Part shown: positions 26,118 through 35,971 of the stretch, piece by piece
Layout: every line of letters begins with the position of its first letter
Numbering within the stretch: position 1 is the stretch's first letter
Assembly: GCF_014174395.1 (NCBI RefSeq)
Contig: NZ_JABEQD010000004.1
Span: 248,001-312,000, forward strand
DNA from: Gluconacetobacter aggeris
Lineage (GTDB): Bacteria; Pseudomonadota; Alphaproteobacteria; Acetobacterales; Acetobacteraceae
DNA length: 64,000 nucleotides
Direction of reading: 5' to 3'
The notes under the pieces: model-generated
Database searches by the model: none
Told to the model about the DNA's origin: nothing
What the model saw: the letters and a program-made list of their open reading frames with translations, nothing else
Program-made: the position numbers and the translations under genes

Positions 26118-28430
26118 ATGGCAGCGGATGCGGCCGGCCCTGCCGACACGGTACCTGTCGCCGCTCAGGCGCCGGCCTCGCCCGCGTCCGCGCCTGAACC
26201 GGAAGAGGGTGAACCCGCCGGGACCACACAGCCCCCCGCCCGCGTCATTTCCTGCGAAGGGCTTGTGCGGCGTGTCCGCGCCTATGCTCCGGATGCCGAT
26301 CTCGACCTGATCCGCCGGGCCTTCGCCGTGGCGCAGGAAGCCCATGCCGGGCAGGTCCGCGACAACGGCGACCCTTACATTACCCATCCGCTGGCGGTGG
26401 CCAGCATCCTCGCCGGCTTCCATCTCGACCCGTCCTCGATCGCAACCGCGCTGCTGCACGACACGATCGAGGATACCGGCGTCACGCACGAGCGGCTGCG
26501 CGCCGAATTCGGGCCGGCCATCGCCGACCTGGTGGATGGCGTCACCAAGCTGACCCGGCTGGAGCTCCAGTCCGACCGCACCAAGCAGGCCGAGAATTTC
26601 CGCAAGCTGGTGCTCGCGATGTCCAAGGACATCCGGGTACTGATCGTCAAGCTGGCGGACCGGCTGCACAATATGCGCACGCTGCATTATGTGCAGCGGC
26701 TCGACCGGCGCCAGCGCATCGCGCGCGAGACCATGGAAATCTATGCGCCCCTGGCCGGGCGCATCGGCATGGACAAGGTCAAGACCGAACTCCAGAACCT
26801 GTCCTTCGCGGAGCTGGAGCCGGAAGCCAACGCGACCATCCGCGCACGGCTGAACTATCTGCGCGGCCAGGGCGCCGACGTGATCGAAGAGGTGCGGCGC
26901 GAGCTGGTCCGGTTGTGCCGCGATGCCGGGCTGGGCGAGGTCGAGGTGTCGGGGCGTGAAAAATCGCCGTTCTCGATCTGGGAAAAGATGCAGAAGCGCA
27001 ATGTCGCCTTCGAGCAGCTTTCCGACATCATGGCCTTTCGCATCATCGTGCCGACGCGTGAGGCCTGCTACGTGGCATTGGGGGCGGTCCATGCCGCTTT
27101 CCCCGTCATCGTCGGCCGGTTCAAGGACTACATCTCCACGCCCAAGGCCAACGGCTATCAGAGCCTGCATACGGGCGTGACGCTGCGCTATCCGCGCAAC
27201 CAGAAGATCGAGGTGCAGATCCGCACTGCCGAGATGCACGACATCGCCGAGAACGGCGTGGCGTCGCACTGGATGTACAAGCAGTTACCCGGCGCCGGCG
27301 GTGCCGCACAGGTCGTCACCGGCCTGCGCTGGGTGCAGGACCTGCTGGACATCCTGGAGGACTCGGCGGCACCCGACGAATTCCTGGAAAACACCAAGCT
27401 CGAACTCTACCAGGATCAGGTCTTCTGCTTCACTCCCAAGGGGCAGCTCATCTCGCTGCCACGGGGGGCCACGCCGGTCGATTTCGCCTACGCGGTGCAC
27501 AGCCAGGTCGGCGATACCTGTGTGGGCGCACGGATCAACGGGCGGCTGATGCCGCTGCGTCACGAATTGCAGAACGGCGACCAGGTCGAGATCATGACGG
27601 CCCGCGGCGGCACGCCGTCGCCGTCGTGGGAGCGGTTCGTCGTCACCGGCAAGGCGCGGGCGCGCATCCGCCGTCATGTCGCCGCCCAGCAGCGCGAGGC
27701 CCATGTCGATGGCGGCCGCGCCGCCTTGGCCAAGGCCTTCCGGCAGGAGGGCGTGGACGGGTCGGAAAAGGTGCTGGAGAGCATCCTGTCCGACCTGAAA
27801 CAGGCTTCGGTCGAAGATCTGTACGTCGCGGTCGGCAACGGCAATATCGGGCCGCGCGACGTGGTGCATGCGGCCTATCCCGCACTGCGCCAGACGCCGC
27901 GCGCGCCGCGCATGGTGCCGGGCATTCCCATGCGCGCACCCACGCGCACCGGGCGGCCCAAATCGGGCGGCGGCATGGCGCTGGCCGGCATCGGCCCCGG
28001 CATCGCGGTCCATTTCGCGGGCTGCTGCCATCCGCTGCCCGGGGACCGGATCGTGGGGATCGTCGCGACCGGCAAGGGCATCACCATCCACACCGCCGGC
28101 TGCCAGACGCTGGAGAGCTTCGCCGCCACGCCCGAGCGCTTCATGGACGTGGACTGGGATTACGACGTGATCGCGCGGGGCACGAGCGAGCCGCATATCG
28201 GACGGCTCAGCATCGTCGCCGCCAACGAGCCCTCGATCCTGGCGACCCTGACCAATGTCGCCTCCAAGCATGACGGCACCATCGTCAATCTGCGCATCGT
28301 CAACCGCCAGCTCGATTTCATGGAGATCCTGGCGGATATCGAGGTGCGCGACCTGCGCCATCTCTCGTCGCTGATCGCCGCGATGCGCGCCTCCAGCAGC
28401 GTCGTCCAGGTGGAGCGGGCGAAAGGATGA
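26118..28430 (+). CDS. spoT: Bifunctional (p)ppGpp synthetase/hydrolase (RelA/SpoT homologue)
   Basis: The 770-residue Rsh-type protein makes and degrades the stringent alarmone. An N-terminal low-complexity tail (about 50 residues, Ala/Pro/Glu-rich) precedes the HD hydrolase domain with [11 protein letters not shown] near residue 115. The synthetase domain has [19 protein letters not shown] around 335. A TGS domain starts at [19 protein letters not shown] (about 435), and an ACT domain ends the protein ([20 protein letters not shown]). The intact HD motif argues for a bifunctional enzyme, as expected for the sole long Rsh of alphaproteobacteria. acpS overlaps its stop by 4 bases. Confidence 0.96.
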   Translation: MAADAAGPADTVPVAAQAPASPASAPEPEEGEPAGTTQPPARVISCEGLVRRVRAYAPDADLDLIRRAFAVAQEAHAGQVRDNGDPYITHPLAVASILAGFHLDPSSIATALLHDTIEDTGVTHERLRAEFGPAIADLVDGVTKLTRLELQSDRTKQAENFRKLVLAMSKDIRVLIVKLADRLHNMRTLHYVQRLDRRQRIARETMEIYAPLAGRIGMDKVKTELQNLSFAELEPEANATIRARLNYLRGQGADVIEEVRRELVRLCRDAGLGEVEVSGREKSPFSIWEKMQKRNVAFEQLSDIMAFRIIVPTREACYVALGAVHAAFPVIVGRFKDYISTPKANGYQSLHTGVTLRYPRNQKIEVQIRTAEMHDIAENGVASHWMYKQLPGAGGAAQVVTGLRWVQDLLDILEDSAAPDEFLENTKLELYQDQVFCFTPKGQLISLPRGATPVDFAYAVHSQVGDTCVGARINGRLMPLRHELQNGDQVEIMTARGGTPSPSWERFVVTGKARARIRRHVAAQQREAHVDGGRAALAKAFRQEGVDGSEKVLESILSDLKQASVEDLYVAVGNGNIGPRDVVHAAYPALRQTPRAPRMVPGIPMRAPTRTGRPKSGGGMALAGIGPGIAVHFAGCCHPLPGDRIVGIVATGKGITIHTAGCQTLESFAATPERFMDVDWDYDVIARGTSEPHIGRLSIVAANEPSILATLTNVASKHDGTIVNLRIVNRQLDFMEILADIEVRDLRHLSSLIAAMRASSSVVQVERAKG

Positions 28431-28837
28431 GTCTGCTCGGCATCGGGTCCGACCTGTGCGATATCCGGCGCATCGAACGCGCGCTGGATCGCCACGGCGA
28501 ACGGTTTCTGGACCGTGTCTTCACCGAAGCCGAGCGGCGGCGGGCCGACCGGCGGCAGGGGCAGGCGCGGCTGGGCGCCTACGCCAAGCGGTGGGCGGCG
28601 AAGGAAGCCTGCGCCAAGGCACTGGGGACCGGATTTTCGCTCGGCGTGTTCCATCGCGACCTGGGGGTCGACAATCTGCCGACCGGCCAGCCCGTCATGG
28701 TCCTGACCGGCGGGGCCCGGGCCCGGCTGGATGCCCTCCTGCCGCCCGGCGAGGCCGCGCGGATTCTCCTGACCATGACCGACGAATATCCCTATGCGTT
28801 CGCGCAGGTGATGATCGACGCTGGTCCAGCTCCCTAG
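28427..28837 (+). CDS. acpS: Holo-[acyl-carrier-protein] synthase
   Basis: AcpS transfers 4'-phosphopantetheine to the acyl carrier protein of fatty acid synthesis. The 136-residue product begins [18 protein letters not shown], with the Mg-binding Asp in GSDLCDI. The second motif is [17 protein letters not shown] near residue 55, where the Glu and Lys are catalytic. The start overlaps the spoT stop (ATGA), so the two are probably co-translated. Confidence 0.95.
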   Translation: MSLLGIGSDLCDIRRIERALDRHGERFLDRVFTEAERRRADRRQGQARLGAYAKRWAAKEACAKALGTGFSLGVFHRDLGVDNLPTGQPVMVLTGGARARLDALLPPGEAARILLTMTDEYPYAFAQVMIDAGPAP

Positions 28838-28957
28838 GATCGGGCTAAGGTCGGCGCGCCGGGTGGGGATGGTCCCCCTCGCTTCATCCGCGGGCTTGCC
28901 GTCCGGCCCCCTCGGGCGGACCCCTCCGCATCACTTCCGGATTCAGACATCATCCCT

Positions 28958-29770
28958 ATGGACGACCCGCACAAGACCCACATGTCCCCCCTCTCCTCCG
29001 GGGGTATTCTTCCGGCCTTGCGTGGCGTCTGGGACCTGGTCCGCACCATCGTCATCGCCGGCGCGCTGGCGATCGGGGTGCGCACCGTGCTGTTCGAGCC
29101 GTTCAACATACCGTCCGGATCGATGATTCCCACCTTGCAGGTCGGGGACTATCTCTGGGTCGCCAAATACAGCTACGGCTACTCCCATTTCTCGCTGCCA
29201 TGGTCTCCCGATCTGTTCAGCGGGCGAATCTTCGAAAGCGTGCCTCATCGCGGCGATGTCGCGGTCTTCCGTTTCACCAGGGACACGTCGATCGACTATA
29301 TCAAGCGCATCGTCGGCCTGCCGGGTGACCGCGTGCAGGTCCGCGGGGGCGAGCTCTACCTCAACGACGTGCTGGTACCCCGCGTGGCCAAGGGCGATTA
29401 CGTCGCGGTCGACGAGCATCGCACCCGCATGGAAGGCCAGCGCTTCCGGGAAACGCTGCCGGGCAGCGCAGGCGCGCCGCCGGTCGAGCACGATATCCTG
29501 AAGCTGACAAACGAGGGATTCCAGAACGATACCCCTGTCTATGTCGTGCCGCCGGGCTATTTCTTCGCAATGGGCGACAATCGCGACGACAGCGCCGACA
29601 GCCGCTTCATGGGCGATGACCCGGAAGATCTGGGCTTCGTGCCGATGGAAAACCTGATCGGCCAGGCCAAATGGATCTTCCTGTCGCTCGACGCGCGCTA
29701 TCCGGTATGGGAATTCTGGATGTGGCCGGCCGAAATCCGCTGGAACCGTCTCTTCATGGGCGTGAGATGA
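28958..29770 (+). CDS. lepB: Signal peptidase I
   Basis: A membrane-anchored serine protease that cleaves signal peptides of exported proteins. The 270-residue product has one N-terminal helix (TIVIAGALAIGVRTVLF), then the catalytic Ser55 in NIPSGSMIPTL and the catalytic Lys in DYIKRIVGLPGD near residue 112. The later box MGDNRDDSADSRFMG is complete. It begins the lepB-rnc-era cluster; rnc overlaps its stop by 4 bases. Confidence 0.96.
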   Translation: MDDPHKTHMSPLSSGGILPALRGVWDLVRTIVIAGALAIGVRTVLFEPFNIPSGSMIPTLQVGDYLWVAKYSYGYSHFSLPWSPDLFSGRIFESVPHRGDVAVFRFTRDTSIDYIKRIVGLPGDRVQVRGGELYLNDVLVPRVAKGDYVAVDEHRTRMEGQRFRETLPGSAGAPPVEHDILKLTNEGFQNDTPVYVVPPGYFFAMGDNRDDSADSRFMGDDPEDLGFVPMENLIGQAKWIFLSLDARYPVWEFWMWPAEIRWNRLFMGVR

Positions 29771-30516
29771 GCGGAGAAGGTCTCCTGGATGATGGTGCGC
29801 CGGGCGCGGACGTGAAGGCGGTCGAGGCGCGTCTGGGCTATCATTTTCGCCGAACCGACCTGCTGCGCGAAGCACTGACCCATCGCTCGGCCGCGCACCA
29901 GCGCAGCGCCGGGGCGGGGCGCCGCAGCCGCCAGCCGGCATCGCGGCGTGGTGCCGGATCGAACGAACGGCTGGAATTCATCGGCGACCGCGTTCTGGGC
30001 CTGCTGATGGCCGAATGGCTGCTCGAGCGCTTCCCCGACGAGCAGGAAGGCGCGCTCGGACCCCGCCATGCCCATCTGGTCTCGCGTCCGGTCCTGGCCG
30101 CTATAGCCGGCACGATGGACCTGACGCAGGCCCTGGACGTGGCTGAACACGAGGCCCGCGCCGGCGTGCGGCAGATGGCCAATGTGCTGGCCGACGCGGT
30201 CGAGGCAATTCTGGGTGCGATGTATCTGGATGGCGGGTTGGAACCCGCGCGCCGCTTTGTGCGTGCGGCCTGGAACGATGCGATCATCGCCCAGGCCCGC
30301 CCGCCCAAGGACCCCAAGACCGCCTTGCAGGAATGGGTGCTGGCCCGTGGGCAGCCGCTGCCATCCTATCGGACGGTCCTGGTTGACGGGCCGTCGCATG
30401 CCCCTCGGTTCGTGATCGCAGTGACGGCCGGTGGCCAGTCGGGCGAAGGCGAGGCCGGCAGCAAGCGTGCTGCCGAAAGCGCAGCGGCGGCAGACCTGCT
30501 GCGGCGGATCGGATGA
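29767..30516 (+). CDS. rnc: Ribonuclease III
   Basis: Double-strand-specific endoribonuclease for rRNA and mRNA processing. From the ATG at 29767, overlapping the lepB stop, the product has 249 residues. The catalytic signature is NERLEFIGDRVLGL near residue 60, and acidic residues follow in LADAVEAILGAMYLDGG. The dsRNA-binding domain is at the C-terminus (DPKTALQEWV and AESAAAADLLRRIG). A basic, serine-rich insert near residues 42-55 is slightly unusual. era overlaps by 4 bases. Confidence 0.95.
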   Translation: MSGEGLLDDGAPGADVKAVEARLGYHFRRTDLLREALTHRSAAHQRSAGAGRRSRQPASRRGAGSNERLEFIGDRVLGLLMAEWLLERFPDEQEGALGPRHAHLVSRPVLAAIAGTMDLTQALDVAEHEARAGVRQMANVLADAVEAILGAMYLDGGLEPARRFVRAAWNDAIIAQARPPKDPKTALQEWVLARGQPLPSYRTVLVDGPSHAPRFVIAVTAGGQSGEGEAGSKRAAESAAAADLLRRIG

Positions 30517-31457
30517 CGGATTATTGTGGCGAGGGGACGACCTCGCTGGAAAGGGTACAGGATATGACCACCCGCTGCGGCTTTGTCGCTATCGTCGGTG
30601 CGCCGAATGCCGGGAAATCGACATTGCTGAACCGAATGGCGGGGGCGAAACTCTCCATCGTCAGCCCAAAGGCGCAGACGACGCGCTTTCGCGTGCTGGG
30701 CATCCTGATGCGTGGCGTCAGCCAGATCCTGCTGGTGGACACACCAGGCATCTTCAAGCCCCGGCGCAAGCTGGACCGCGCAATGGTCGCGGCGGCGTGG
30801 ACCGGGGCCGAGGACGCCGACATCACGCTGTTGCTGATCGACGCGCGTCGCGGCCTGTGTGACACGGTGCGCCCCATTGTCGAGCAGTTGGCCAAGACGC
30901 GCCGTCGCGTCTGGCTGGTGCTGAACAAGACCGATCTGGTGGACCGTCAGGCGCTGCTGCCGCTGACGGCCGAATTGTCCGGCCTGCTGGACGTGGAGCA
31001 TGTCTACATGGTCAGCGCGCGTAGTGGTGACGGGGTGGACGACCTGCTGGACGCGCTGGGTGCTGCGGTGCCCGAGGGACCGTACCTCTATCCCGAAGAC
31101 GACCTGACCGACCTGCCCGATCGCCTGCTGGCGGCTGAACTGGTACGCGAGCAGATCTTTCTTCAGACGCACGAAGAAGTGCCCTATGCCGCGACCGCCG
31201 AAACCGAGAGCTTCCGCGAGCAGCCCGACGGTTCGGTGCGGATCGAGGTGACGATCTATGTGGCGCGAGCGGGGCACAAGGCGATCCTGATCGGCGAGAA
31301 GGGCAGCCGCATCCGCTCGATCGGCGAAAAGGCGCGCAAGGATCTGTCACGCCTGCTGGGCAGGACATGCCATCTGTTTCTGAACGTGAAGGAGCGCGCC
31401 GGTTGGGACGAGGAGAAGGCACGCCTGCGCGCCATCGGACTGGACGACGCCTCTTGA
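30513..31457 (+). CDS. era: GTPase Era
   Basis: Era binds the 3' end of 16S rRNA and checks 30S assembly. The 314-residue protein has G1 GAPNAGKST near residue 30, switch region TTRFRVLG, G3 DTPG, G4 NKTD near 138 and G5 SARSG. The C-terminal KH domain has IRIEVTIYVARAGHKAILIGEKGSRIRSIG. The annotated ATG overlaps the rnc stop; an in-frame ATG at 30564 (MTTRCGFVAIVG) could also serve. Confidence 0.96.
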   Translation: MTDYCGEGTTSLERVQDMTTRCGFVAIVGAPNAGKSTLLNRMAGAKLSIVSPKAQTTRFRVLGILMRGVSQILLVDTPGIFKPRRKLDRAMVAAAWTGAEDADITLLLIDARRGLCDTVRPIVEQLAKTRRRVWLVLNKTDLVDRQALLPLTAELSGLLDVEHVYMVSARSGDGVDDLLDALGAAVPEGPYLYPEDDLTDLPDRLLAAELVREQIFLQTHEEVPYAATAETESFREQPDGSVRIEVTIYVARAGHKAILIGEKGSRIRSIGEKARKDLSRLLGRTCHLFLNVKERAGWDEEKARLRAIGLDDAS

Positions 31458-31494
31458 ACCGGGAATGATTTCGAGACGACGAGCGTGCTTGTGA

Positions 31495-31555
31495 CCGATC
31501 CTAAGGGGGGATAAGAGGATCGGCGTAAGTATGGGCCGGACGGGGGCTACCCCGT
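31495..31555 (+). promoter_or_regulatory. Two hairpins between era and pyrH
   Basis: A perfect 8-bp stem CCGATCCT/AGGATCGG (31495-31502 and 31516-31523) has a 13-base purine-rich loop. A second stem ACGGGG/CCCCGT (31540-31545 and 31550-31555) follows. Neither has a T-tract. They mark the boundary between the era and pyrH transcription units and may terminate, attenuate or stabilise. Confidence 0.45.
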
Positions 31556-31588
31556 GAGGAGCCATCATGTGAGCAATCGGGGGACCTC

Positions 31589-32329
31589 GTGACGGATCGT
31601 GAAGCACAAGACGTTCAGGGTTACCGCCGTGTCCTGCTGAAAATTTCGGGCGAAGCCCTGATGGGCGACGGCTCGTACGGCATCGACCCCGAGATGGTGG
31701 ATACCATCGCCAGCGATGTGGCCACCGTGGCCCGGGCTGGGGTCGAGGTCTGCCTGGTGATCGGCGGCGGCAATATCTTCCGCGGTGTCGCGGCTGCCGC
31801 GCGGGGCATGGACCGCGCGCAGGGCGATTATGCCGGCATGCTGGCGACCGTGATCAACGCCTTGATGGTGCAGAACGCACTGGAGCGGCACGGCGTGCCG
31901 ACGCGCGTGATGTCGGCCATCCATATGTCGTCGGTGGCGGAACCTTATATCCGCCGGCGGGCGGTCCGCCATATGGAAAAAGGCCGTGTGGTCATTTTCG
32001 CGGCGGGAACGGGCAATCCTTTCTTTACCACCGACACGGCAGCCGCCTTGCGCGCAGCCGAAATGGAGTGCGACGCCCTGCTGAAGGGCACGCAGGTCGA
32101 CGGCGTCTATTCGGCCGACCCGCGTAAGGTCGCGGACGCCACGCGCTTCGAGACGCTGACCTATCTCGACGTGCTGGCGCGCGATCTGCATGTGATGGAC
32201 GCCGCGGCTATCAGTCTGGCGCGCGAAAACCGGCTGCCCATCCTCGTGTTCAATATCCATGCGCCGGGGGCGTTTCCCCAGGTGATGCGGGGTGAGGGGC
32301 TGTATACCAAGATCGTCGAGGCATCCTGA
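31589..32329 (+). CDS. pyrH: UMP kinase
   Basis: Hexameric bacterial uridylate kinase, converting UMP to UDP. The 246-residue product starts with GTG after a GGGGG stretch. Motifs are [14 protein letters not shown] near residue 15, [13 protein letters not shown] near 55, [21 protein letters not shown] around 135, and [14 protein letters not shown] near 170. frr follows, a nearly universal pairing. The rpsB-tsf genes that usually precede pyrH are absent; era is upstream instead. Confidence 0.96.
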   Translation: MTDREAQDVQGYRRVLLKISGEALMGDGSYGIDPEMVDTIASDVATVARAGVEVCLVIGGGNIFRGVAAAARGMDRAQGDYAGMLATVINALMVQNALERHGVPTRVMSAIHMSSVAEPYIRRRAVRHMEKGRVVIFAAGTGNPFFTTDTAAALRAAEMECDALLKGTQVDGVYSADPRKVADATRFETLTYLDVLARDLHVMDAAAISLARENRLPILVFNIHAPGAFPQVMRGEGLYTKIVEAS

Positions 32330-32424
32330 CAGCTTCGCTGACCCGGCGCTCACGCGGCGGGATATGATATGTTGTGACGGGCGGCCGCTCCGGCGGCTGC
32401 CCTGCTTGAGTGTGGAGGGCCATT

Positions 32425-32991
32425 GTGGCTGCTGATCAGAAGACACTGCTGGATGACCTTGTCCGCCGGATGGACGGCGCGCTGGAGAGCCTGCGCCGCG
32501 ATTTCGCTGGATTGCGGTCGGGACGGGCCAGCCCCGCCCTGATCGAACCGGTGCGGGTCGAGGCTTATGGTGGTGAAGTGCCGTTGACGCAGGTCGGGTC
32601 GATCGCGGTGCCCGAAGCCCGGATGCTGACCGTGCAGGTGTGGGACCGGTCGCTGGTCGGCGCGGTGGAGCGTGCGATTCGCGATAGCGGGCTTGGGTTG
32701 AACCCGGCTGCGGACGGGCAGACCGTGCGGGTGCCCATTCCGCAGTTGACCGAGGAGCGCCGAAACGATCTGGCCCGCACCGCCGGAAAATATTCCGAGA
32801 ACGCGAAGATCGCGGTGCGCGGCGTGCGGCGTGACGGCATGGACCAGACGAAGACGCTCGAAAAGAAAAGCGAAATCAGCCAGGATGACGTGAAGGTCTG
32901 GTCCGAGGCGATTCAGAAGCTGACTGATCAGTATGTGAAGCGAATCGACGACATGCTCGCGGAAAAGGAACGCGAGATCAAGCAGGTCTGA
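32425..32991 (+). CDS. frr: Ribosome recycling factor
   Basis: RRF splits post-termination ribosomes together with EF-G. The GTG at 32425, with GGAGGG at 32414-32419, gives 188 residues, close to the family norm of 185. Motifs: LRSGRASPALIEPVRVEAYG near residue 30, TVQVWDRSLVGAVERAI, and GKYSENAKIAVRGVRRDGMD. The C-terminus (IDDMLAEKEREIKQV) is typical. Eight bases separate it from uppS. Confidence 0.96.
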   Translation: MAADQKTLLDDLVRRMDGALESLRRDFAGLRSGRASPALIEPVRVEAYGGEVPLTQVGSIAVPEARMLTVQVWDRSLVGAVERAIRDSGLGLNPAADGQTVRVPIPQLTEERRNDLARTAGKYSENAKIAVRGVRRDGMDQTKTLEKKSEISQDDVKVWSEAIQKLTDQYVKRIDDMLAEKEREIKQV

Positions 32992-32998
32992 CCTCGCT

Positions 32999-33811
32999 GT
33001 GACTGTGGGCTCCGTACCCGGCCCGGCGGCTGGGACAACAGACGCGCAGGCACCTCCGACGCCCCCGCTCCCTGTGGTGGGGCGAGGCGATGGTGGTGCC
33101 GTTCCGGCCCCGCCGGAGCATGTCGCGTTGATCATGGACGGTAATGGGCGCTGGGCGATGGCCCGCGGGCTGCCTCGTGCTGCGGGGCATAATGCGGGCG
33201 CCGAGGCAGTGCGGCGTTGCGTCCAGGCTGCGATCAAGCGCGGAGTCAGATATCTGACATTATATGCCTTTTCCTCGGAAAACTGGCGCCGGACGCCCGA
33301 CGAGGTGGCGGACCTGACATCTCTGCTTCGCTATTATCTGCGGCATAAAGTGGCAGAGTTGTCGCGCGAAGGGGTGCGGATCCGCATTATCGGTGATCTG
33401 TCGCGTTTTGACGTCGAGGTGCGAGCCGAAGCAAAGCGGGCAGAAGAGGCAACAGCCGCTAACCGTCGGCTGACGCTGGTGCTGGCATTATCTTACGGCG
33501 GACGGGCCGACATCATGCAGGCAGCGAAGCATGTGGCTCTGGCCGTGCGTGATGGCACGCTGGACCCAGACCGGCTGGACGAGGCCCTGTTCGGGCGTTT
33601 CCTGCTCACAGCCGATCTGCCCGACCCGGATCTGATCATCCGGACCAGCGGCGAATGCCGCTTGTCCAACTTTCTGCTCTGGCAGTCGGCCTATGCTGAG
33701 TTGGTGTTTCTTGACACGCTCTGGCCGGATTTCAATGAGCAGCATTTCGACGCTGCGCTGGACATGTTCGCCCGGCGTGAAAGGCGATTCGGTGCTCGAC
33801 CCACGCTCTGA
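32999..33811 (+). CDS. uppS: Isoprenyl transferase (undecaprenyl diphosphate synthase)
   Basis: Cis-prenyltransferase that builds undecaprenyl diphosphate, the lipid carrier for peptidoglycan and O-antigen. The 270-residue protein has a proline-rich N-terminal tail of about 38 residues, then HVALIMDGNGRWAMARGLPR (catalytic Asp). YLTLYAFSSENWRR and DLIIRTSGECRLSNFLLWQSAYAE (in two parts) are diagnostic. Starts with GTG at 32999. cdsA overlaps its 3' end by 20 bases. Confidence 0.95.
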   Translation: MTVGSVPGPAAGTTDAQAPPTPPLPVVGRGDGGAVPAPPEHVALIMDGNGRWAMARGLPRAAGHNAGAEAVRRCVQAAIKRGVRYLTLYAFSSENWRRTPDEVADLTSLLRYYLRHKVAELSREGVRIRIIGDLSRFDVEVRAEAKRAEEATAANRRLTLVLALSYGGRADIMQAAKHVALAVRDGTLDPDRLDEALFGRFLLTADLPDPDLIIRTSGECRLSNFLLWQSAYAELVFLDTLWPDFNEQHFDAALDMFARRERRFGARPTL

Positions 33812-34706
33812 GCCTCCCGCCATTCCAAGTAGGGGTAGGAACTGGAAGGACCTTCGTGCTCGTTTGATTTCTGCCGCCGTGCTGGTCCCTATGGCGGCGC
33901 TATGTATATGGGCGGGAGGAACTGCTTACGCCGTGCTCGTCCTGCTGGCCACGGCGGGCATGGCGGTGGAGTGGGGGCGCCTGTTCGGATTGCACGCTTG
34001 GTCCTGGCGCGGCGCACTATATGTCGCTTGGCCGGTTGCCGCCATGGCGGCGGCGTTGGGCGGACATTGGCTAGAGGCCTTCCTGGTCATTGGCGGAGCA
34101 TTCGTATTTGGTCCGGCGCTGTGGAGCGGCCAGGTGGTGATCGGCTGTGCAGGGCTGGCGCTGCTGTGGCTGCGGCTAATGACAATGCCTGGTGCCGGCG
34201 TCGTGCTGTTCGTCATTACCTGTGTCGCGATCAGCGATAGCGGGGCCTATCTGGTCGGCCGCCTGATCGGTGGGCCCAAGCTGGCGCCTGCGATCTCGCC
34301 AGCCAAGACATGGTCCGGATCGTTGGGAGGGCTAGCCAGTGCCATGGTGGCCGGAGGACTGGTCTGCGCACTTGTGTCCGGACCTGATGCGTGGGGGCGT
34401 GGGGTGGCTTTCGGTGCGTTGATGGCTGTCGCGGCCCAGATCGGCGACCTGGCGGAAAGCGCGTTGAAGCGAGCGCGTGGGGTCAAGGATTCCGGCGCGA
34501 TTATTCCGGGGCATGGCGGGCTGCTTGATCGTTTCGATGGGCTGCTGGTTGCAGCACCGCTGGCAGCCCTGCTGTCTCTGGGGGCGGCGGGTGGCGGGGC
34601 GTTCTGGTATGTGACGCCCGCCGGTCTGGTTTCCGCCCTGTTCGCGGCGCACGCGGATGTAGTGCCGCACGCGCTGGACGGCGGGCGTACGCTCGGATTG
34701 GGATGA
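33792..34706 (+). CDS. cdsA: Phosphatidate cytidylyltransferase
   Basis: CdsA makes CDP-diacylglycerol, the precursor of all phospholipids. The GTG start at 33792 lies inside uppS and gives 304 residues with about eight membrane helices. The family signature is complete: SALKRARGVKDSGAIIPGHG followed by GLLDRFD (around residues 220-245), with the Asp and Lys residues of the active site. SPAKTWSGSLGG is the second conserved block. The position between uppS and dxr is the usual one. Confidence 0.94.
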   Translation: MLDPRSEPPAIPSRGRNWKDLRARLISAAVLVPMAALCIWAGGTAYAVLVLLATAGMAVEWGRLFGLHAWSWRGALYVAWPVAAMAAALGGHWLEAFLVIGGAFVFGPALWSGQVVIGCAGLALLWLRLMTMPGAGVVLFVITCVAISDSGAYLVGRLIGGPKLAPAISPAKTWSGSLGGLASAMVAGGLVCALVSGPDAWGRGVAFGALMAVAAQIGDLAESALKRARGVKDSGAIIPGHGGLLDRFDGLLVAAPLAALLSLGAAGGGAFWYVTPAGLVSALFAAHADVVPHALDGGRTLGLG

Positions 34707-34743
34707 TGGCGTGTCAACGCCGAACGGCAGGGAAGAAAGAGGC

Positions 34744-35901
34744 ATGAAGTCAGTCACCGTTCTGGGCAGCACCGGTAGTATCGGGTGCTCCACGGTCGAT
34801 CTGCTGTTGCAGGCACCGGAGCGTTTTCGCGCTGTCGCTCTGGTCGGCGGGCGCAATGTCCAGCGCCTGGCCGAGCAGGCCCGGGCATTGCGGGTCGAAC
34901 ATGCCGTCATCGCTGACGAGGCCTGCTTGCCGGAACTACGCACATTGCTGGATGGGACGGGCATTGCGGCATCAGGCGGCCGGCAGGCGGTGATCGAAGC
35001 TGCTGCGCGACCGGTGGACTGGACCATGGCTGCCATCACCGGGGCGATTGGGCTTGAGCCCACGCTGGCGGCGGTAAAGAACGGTGGTTCCGTCGCGCTG
35101 GCGAACAAGGAGGCCCTTGTCTGCGCGGGTGACGTCATGCTGCGTGCGGTGGAACTGGCCGATGCCACGTTGCTGCCGGTCGATTCCGAACACAACGCGA
35201 TCTTCCAGTCGATGGCCGACCGTCAGGTCTCTGAAGTGGAGAAGATCGTATTGACCGCCTCGGGTGGGCCATTCCGCCGGTCTACGCTTGCCGAGATGGA
35301 AAAGGCGACGCTGGAAGCGGCGCTGAGGCATCCGACATGGACGATGGGCGCCAAGATCACCATCGATTCGGCCACCATGTTCAACAAGGGGCTGGAGGTG
35401 ATCGAGGCGGCGCGCCTGTTTGCGCTAACCGAGGACCGGATCGGGGTCGTGGTACATCCGCAATCGGTGGTGCATGGTCTGGTCCAGTACAGCGACGGTA
35501 GTATCGTGGCCCAGATGGGATCGGCCGACATGCGTATCCCGATCGCCCATACCCTGGCCTGGCCGGCACGCATGGCGACGAACTCGCCCCGCTTGGATCT
35601 GGCGGCATTGGGACGGATGGATTTCGAGGAGCCCGACGAGGTGCGTTTTCCGGCACTGCGGCTGGCGCGTGAATCCTTGCGTGCGGGCGGTGCCGTCCCC
35701 ACTATTTTGTCGGCGGCAAACGAGATTGCGGTCGAGGCGTTTCTGGGGGGCTCCATCGGATTCCTCGACATCGCGCGGGTGGTCGAGGACGTAATGTGGG
35801 CTCTTGGACACCAGAGTGCCGATTCGTTGGAGGAGGTGCTGCATTGGGACGAGGAAGCCCGTCGCGCGGCACGCTTGCGTACGACATCGCTTGCTGCCTG
35901 A
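34744..35901 (+). CDS. dxr: 1-deoxy-D-xylulose-5-phosphate reductoisomerase
   Basis: The first committed step of the MEP isoprenoid pathway, making 2-C-methyl-D-erythritol 4-phosphate with NADPH. The ATG at 34744 (MKSVTVLGSTGSIG, the NADPH loop) gives 385 residues; a GTG at 34711 is an alternative with a worse context. Other motifs are ALANKEALVCAG, LLPVDSEHNAIFQ with the Asp/Glu metal ligands, ASGGPFRR, and TWTMGAKITIDSATMFNKGLE (catalytic Ser/Asn/Lys/Glu). The product feeds uppS upstream. Confidence 0.96.
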   Translation: MKSVTVLGSTGSIGCSTVDLLLQAPERFRAVALVGGRNVQRLAEQARALRVEHAVIADEACLPELRTLLDGTGIAASGGRQAVIEAAARPVDWTMAAITGAIGLEPTLAAVKNGGSVALANKEALVCAGDVMLRAVELADATLLPVDSEHNAIFQSMADRQVSEVEKIVLTASGGPFRRSTLAEMEKATLEAALRHPTWTMGAKITIDSATMFNKGLEVIEAARLFALTEDRIGVVVHPQSVVHGLVQYSDGSIVAQMGSADMRIPIAHTLAWPARMATNSPRLDLAALGRMDFEEPDEVRFPALRLARESLRAGGAVPTILSAANEIAVEAFLGGSIGFLDIARVVEDVMWALGHQSADSLEEVLHWDEEARRAARLRTTSLAA

Positions 35902-35971
35902 CTTATGCCCGGGTTCGTGTGTCCCGGGGATATGGAGCGGCAATATCGTTATGAGGAGCTGACCCATCACT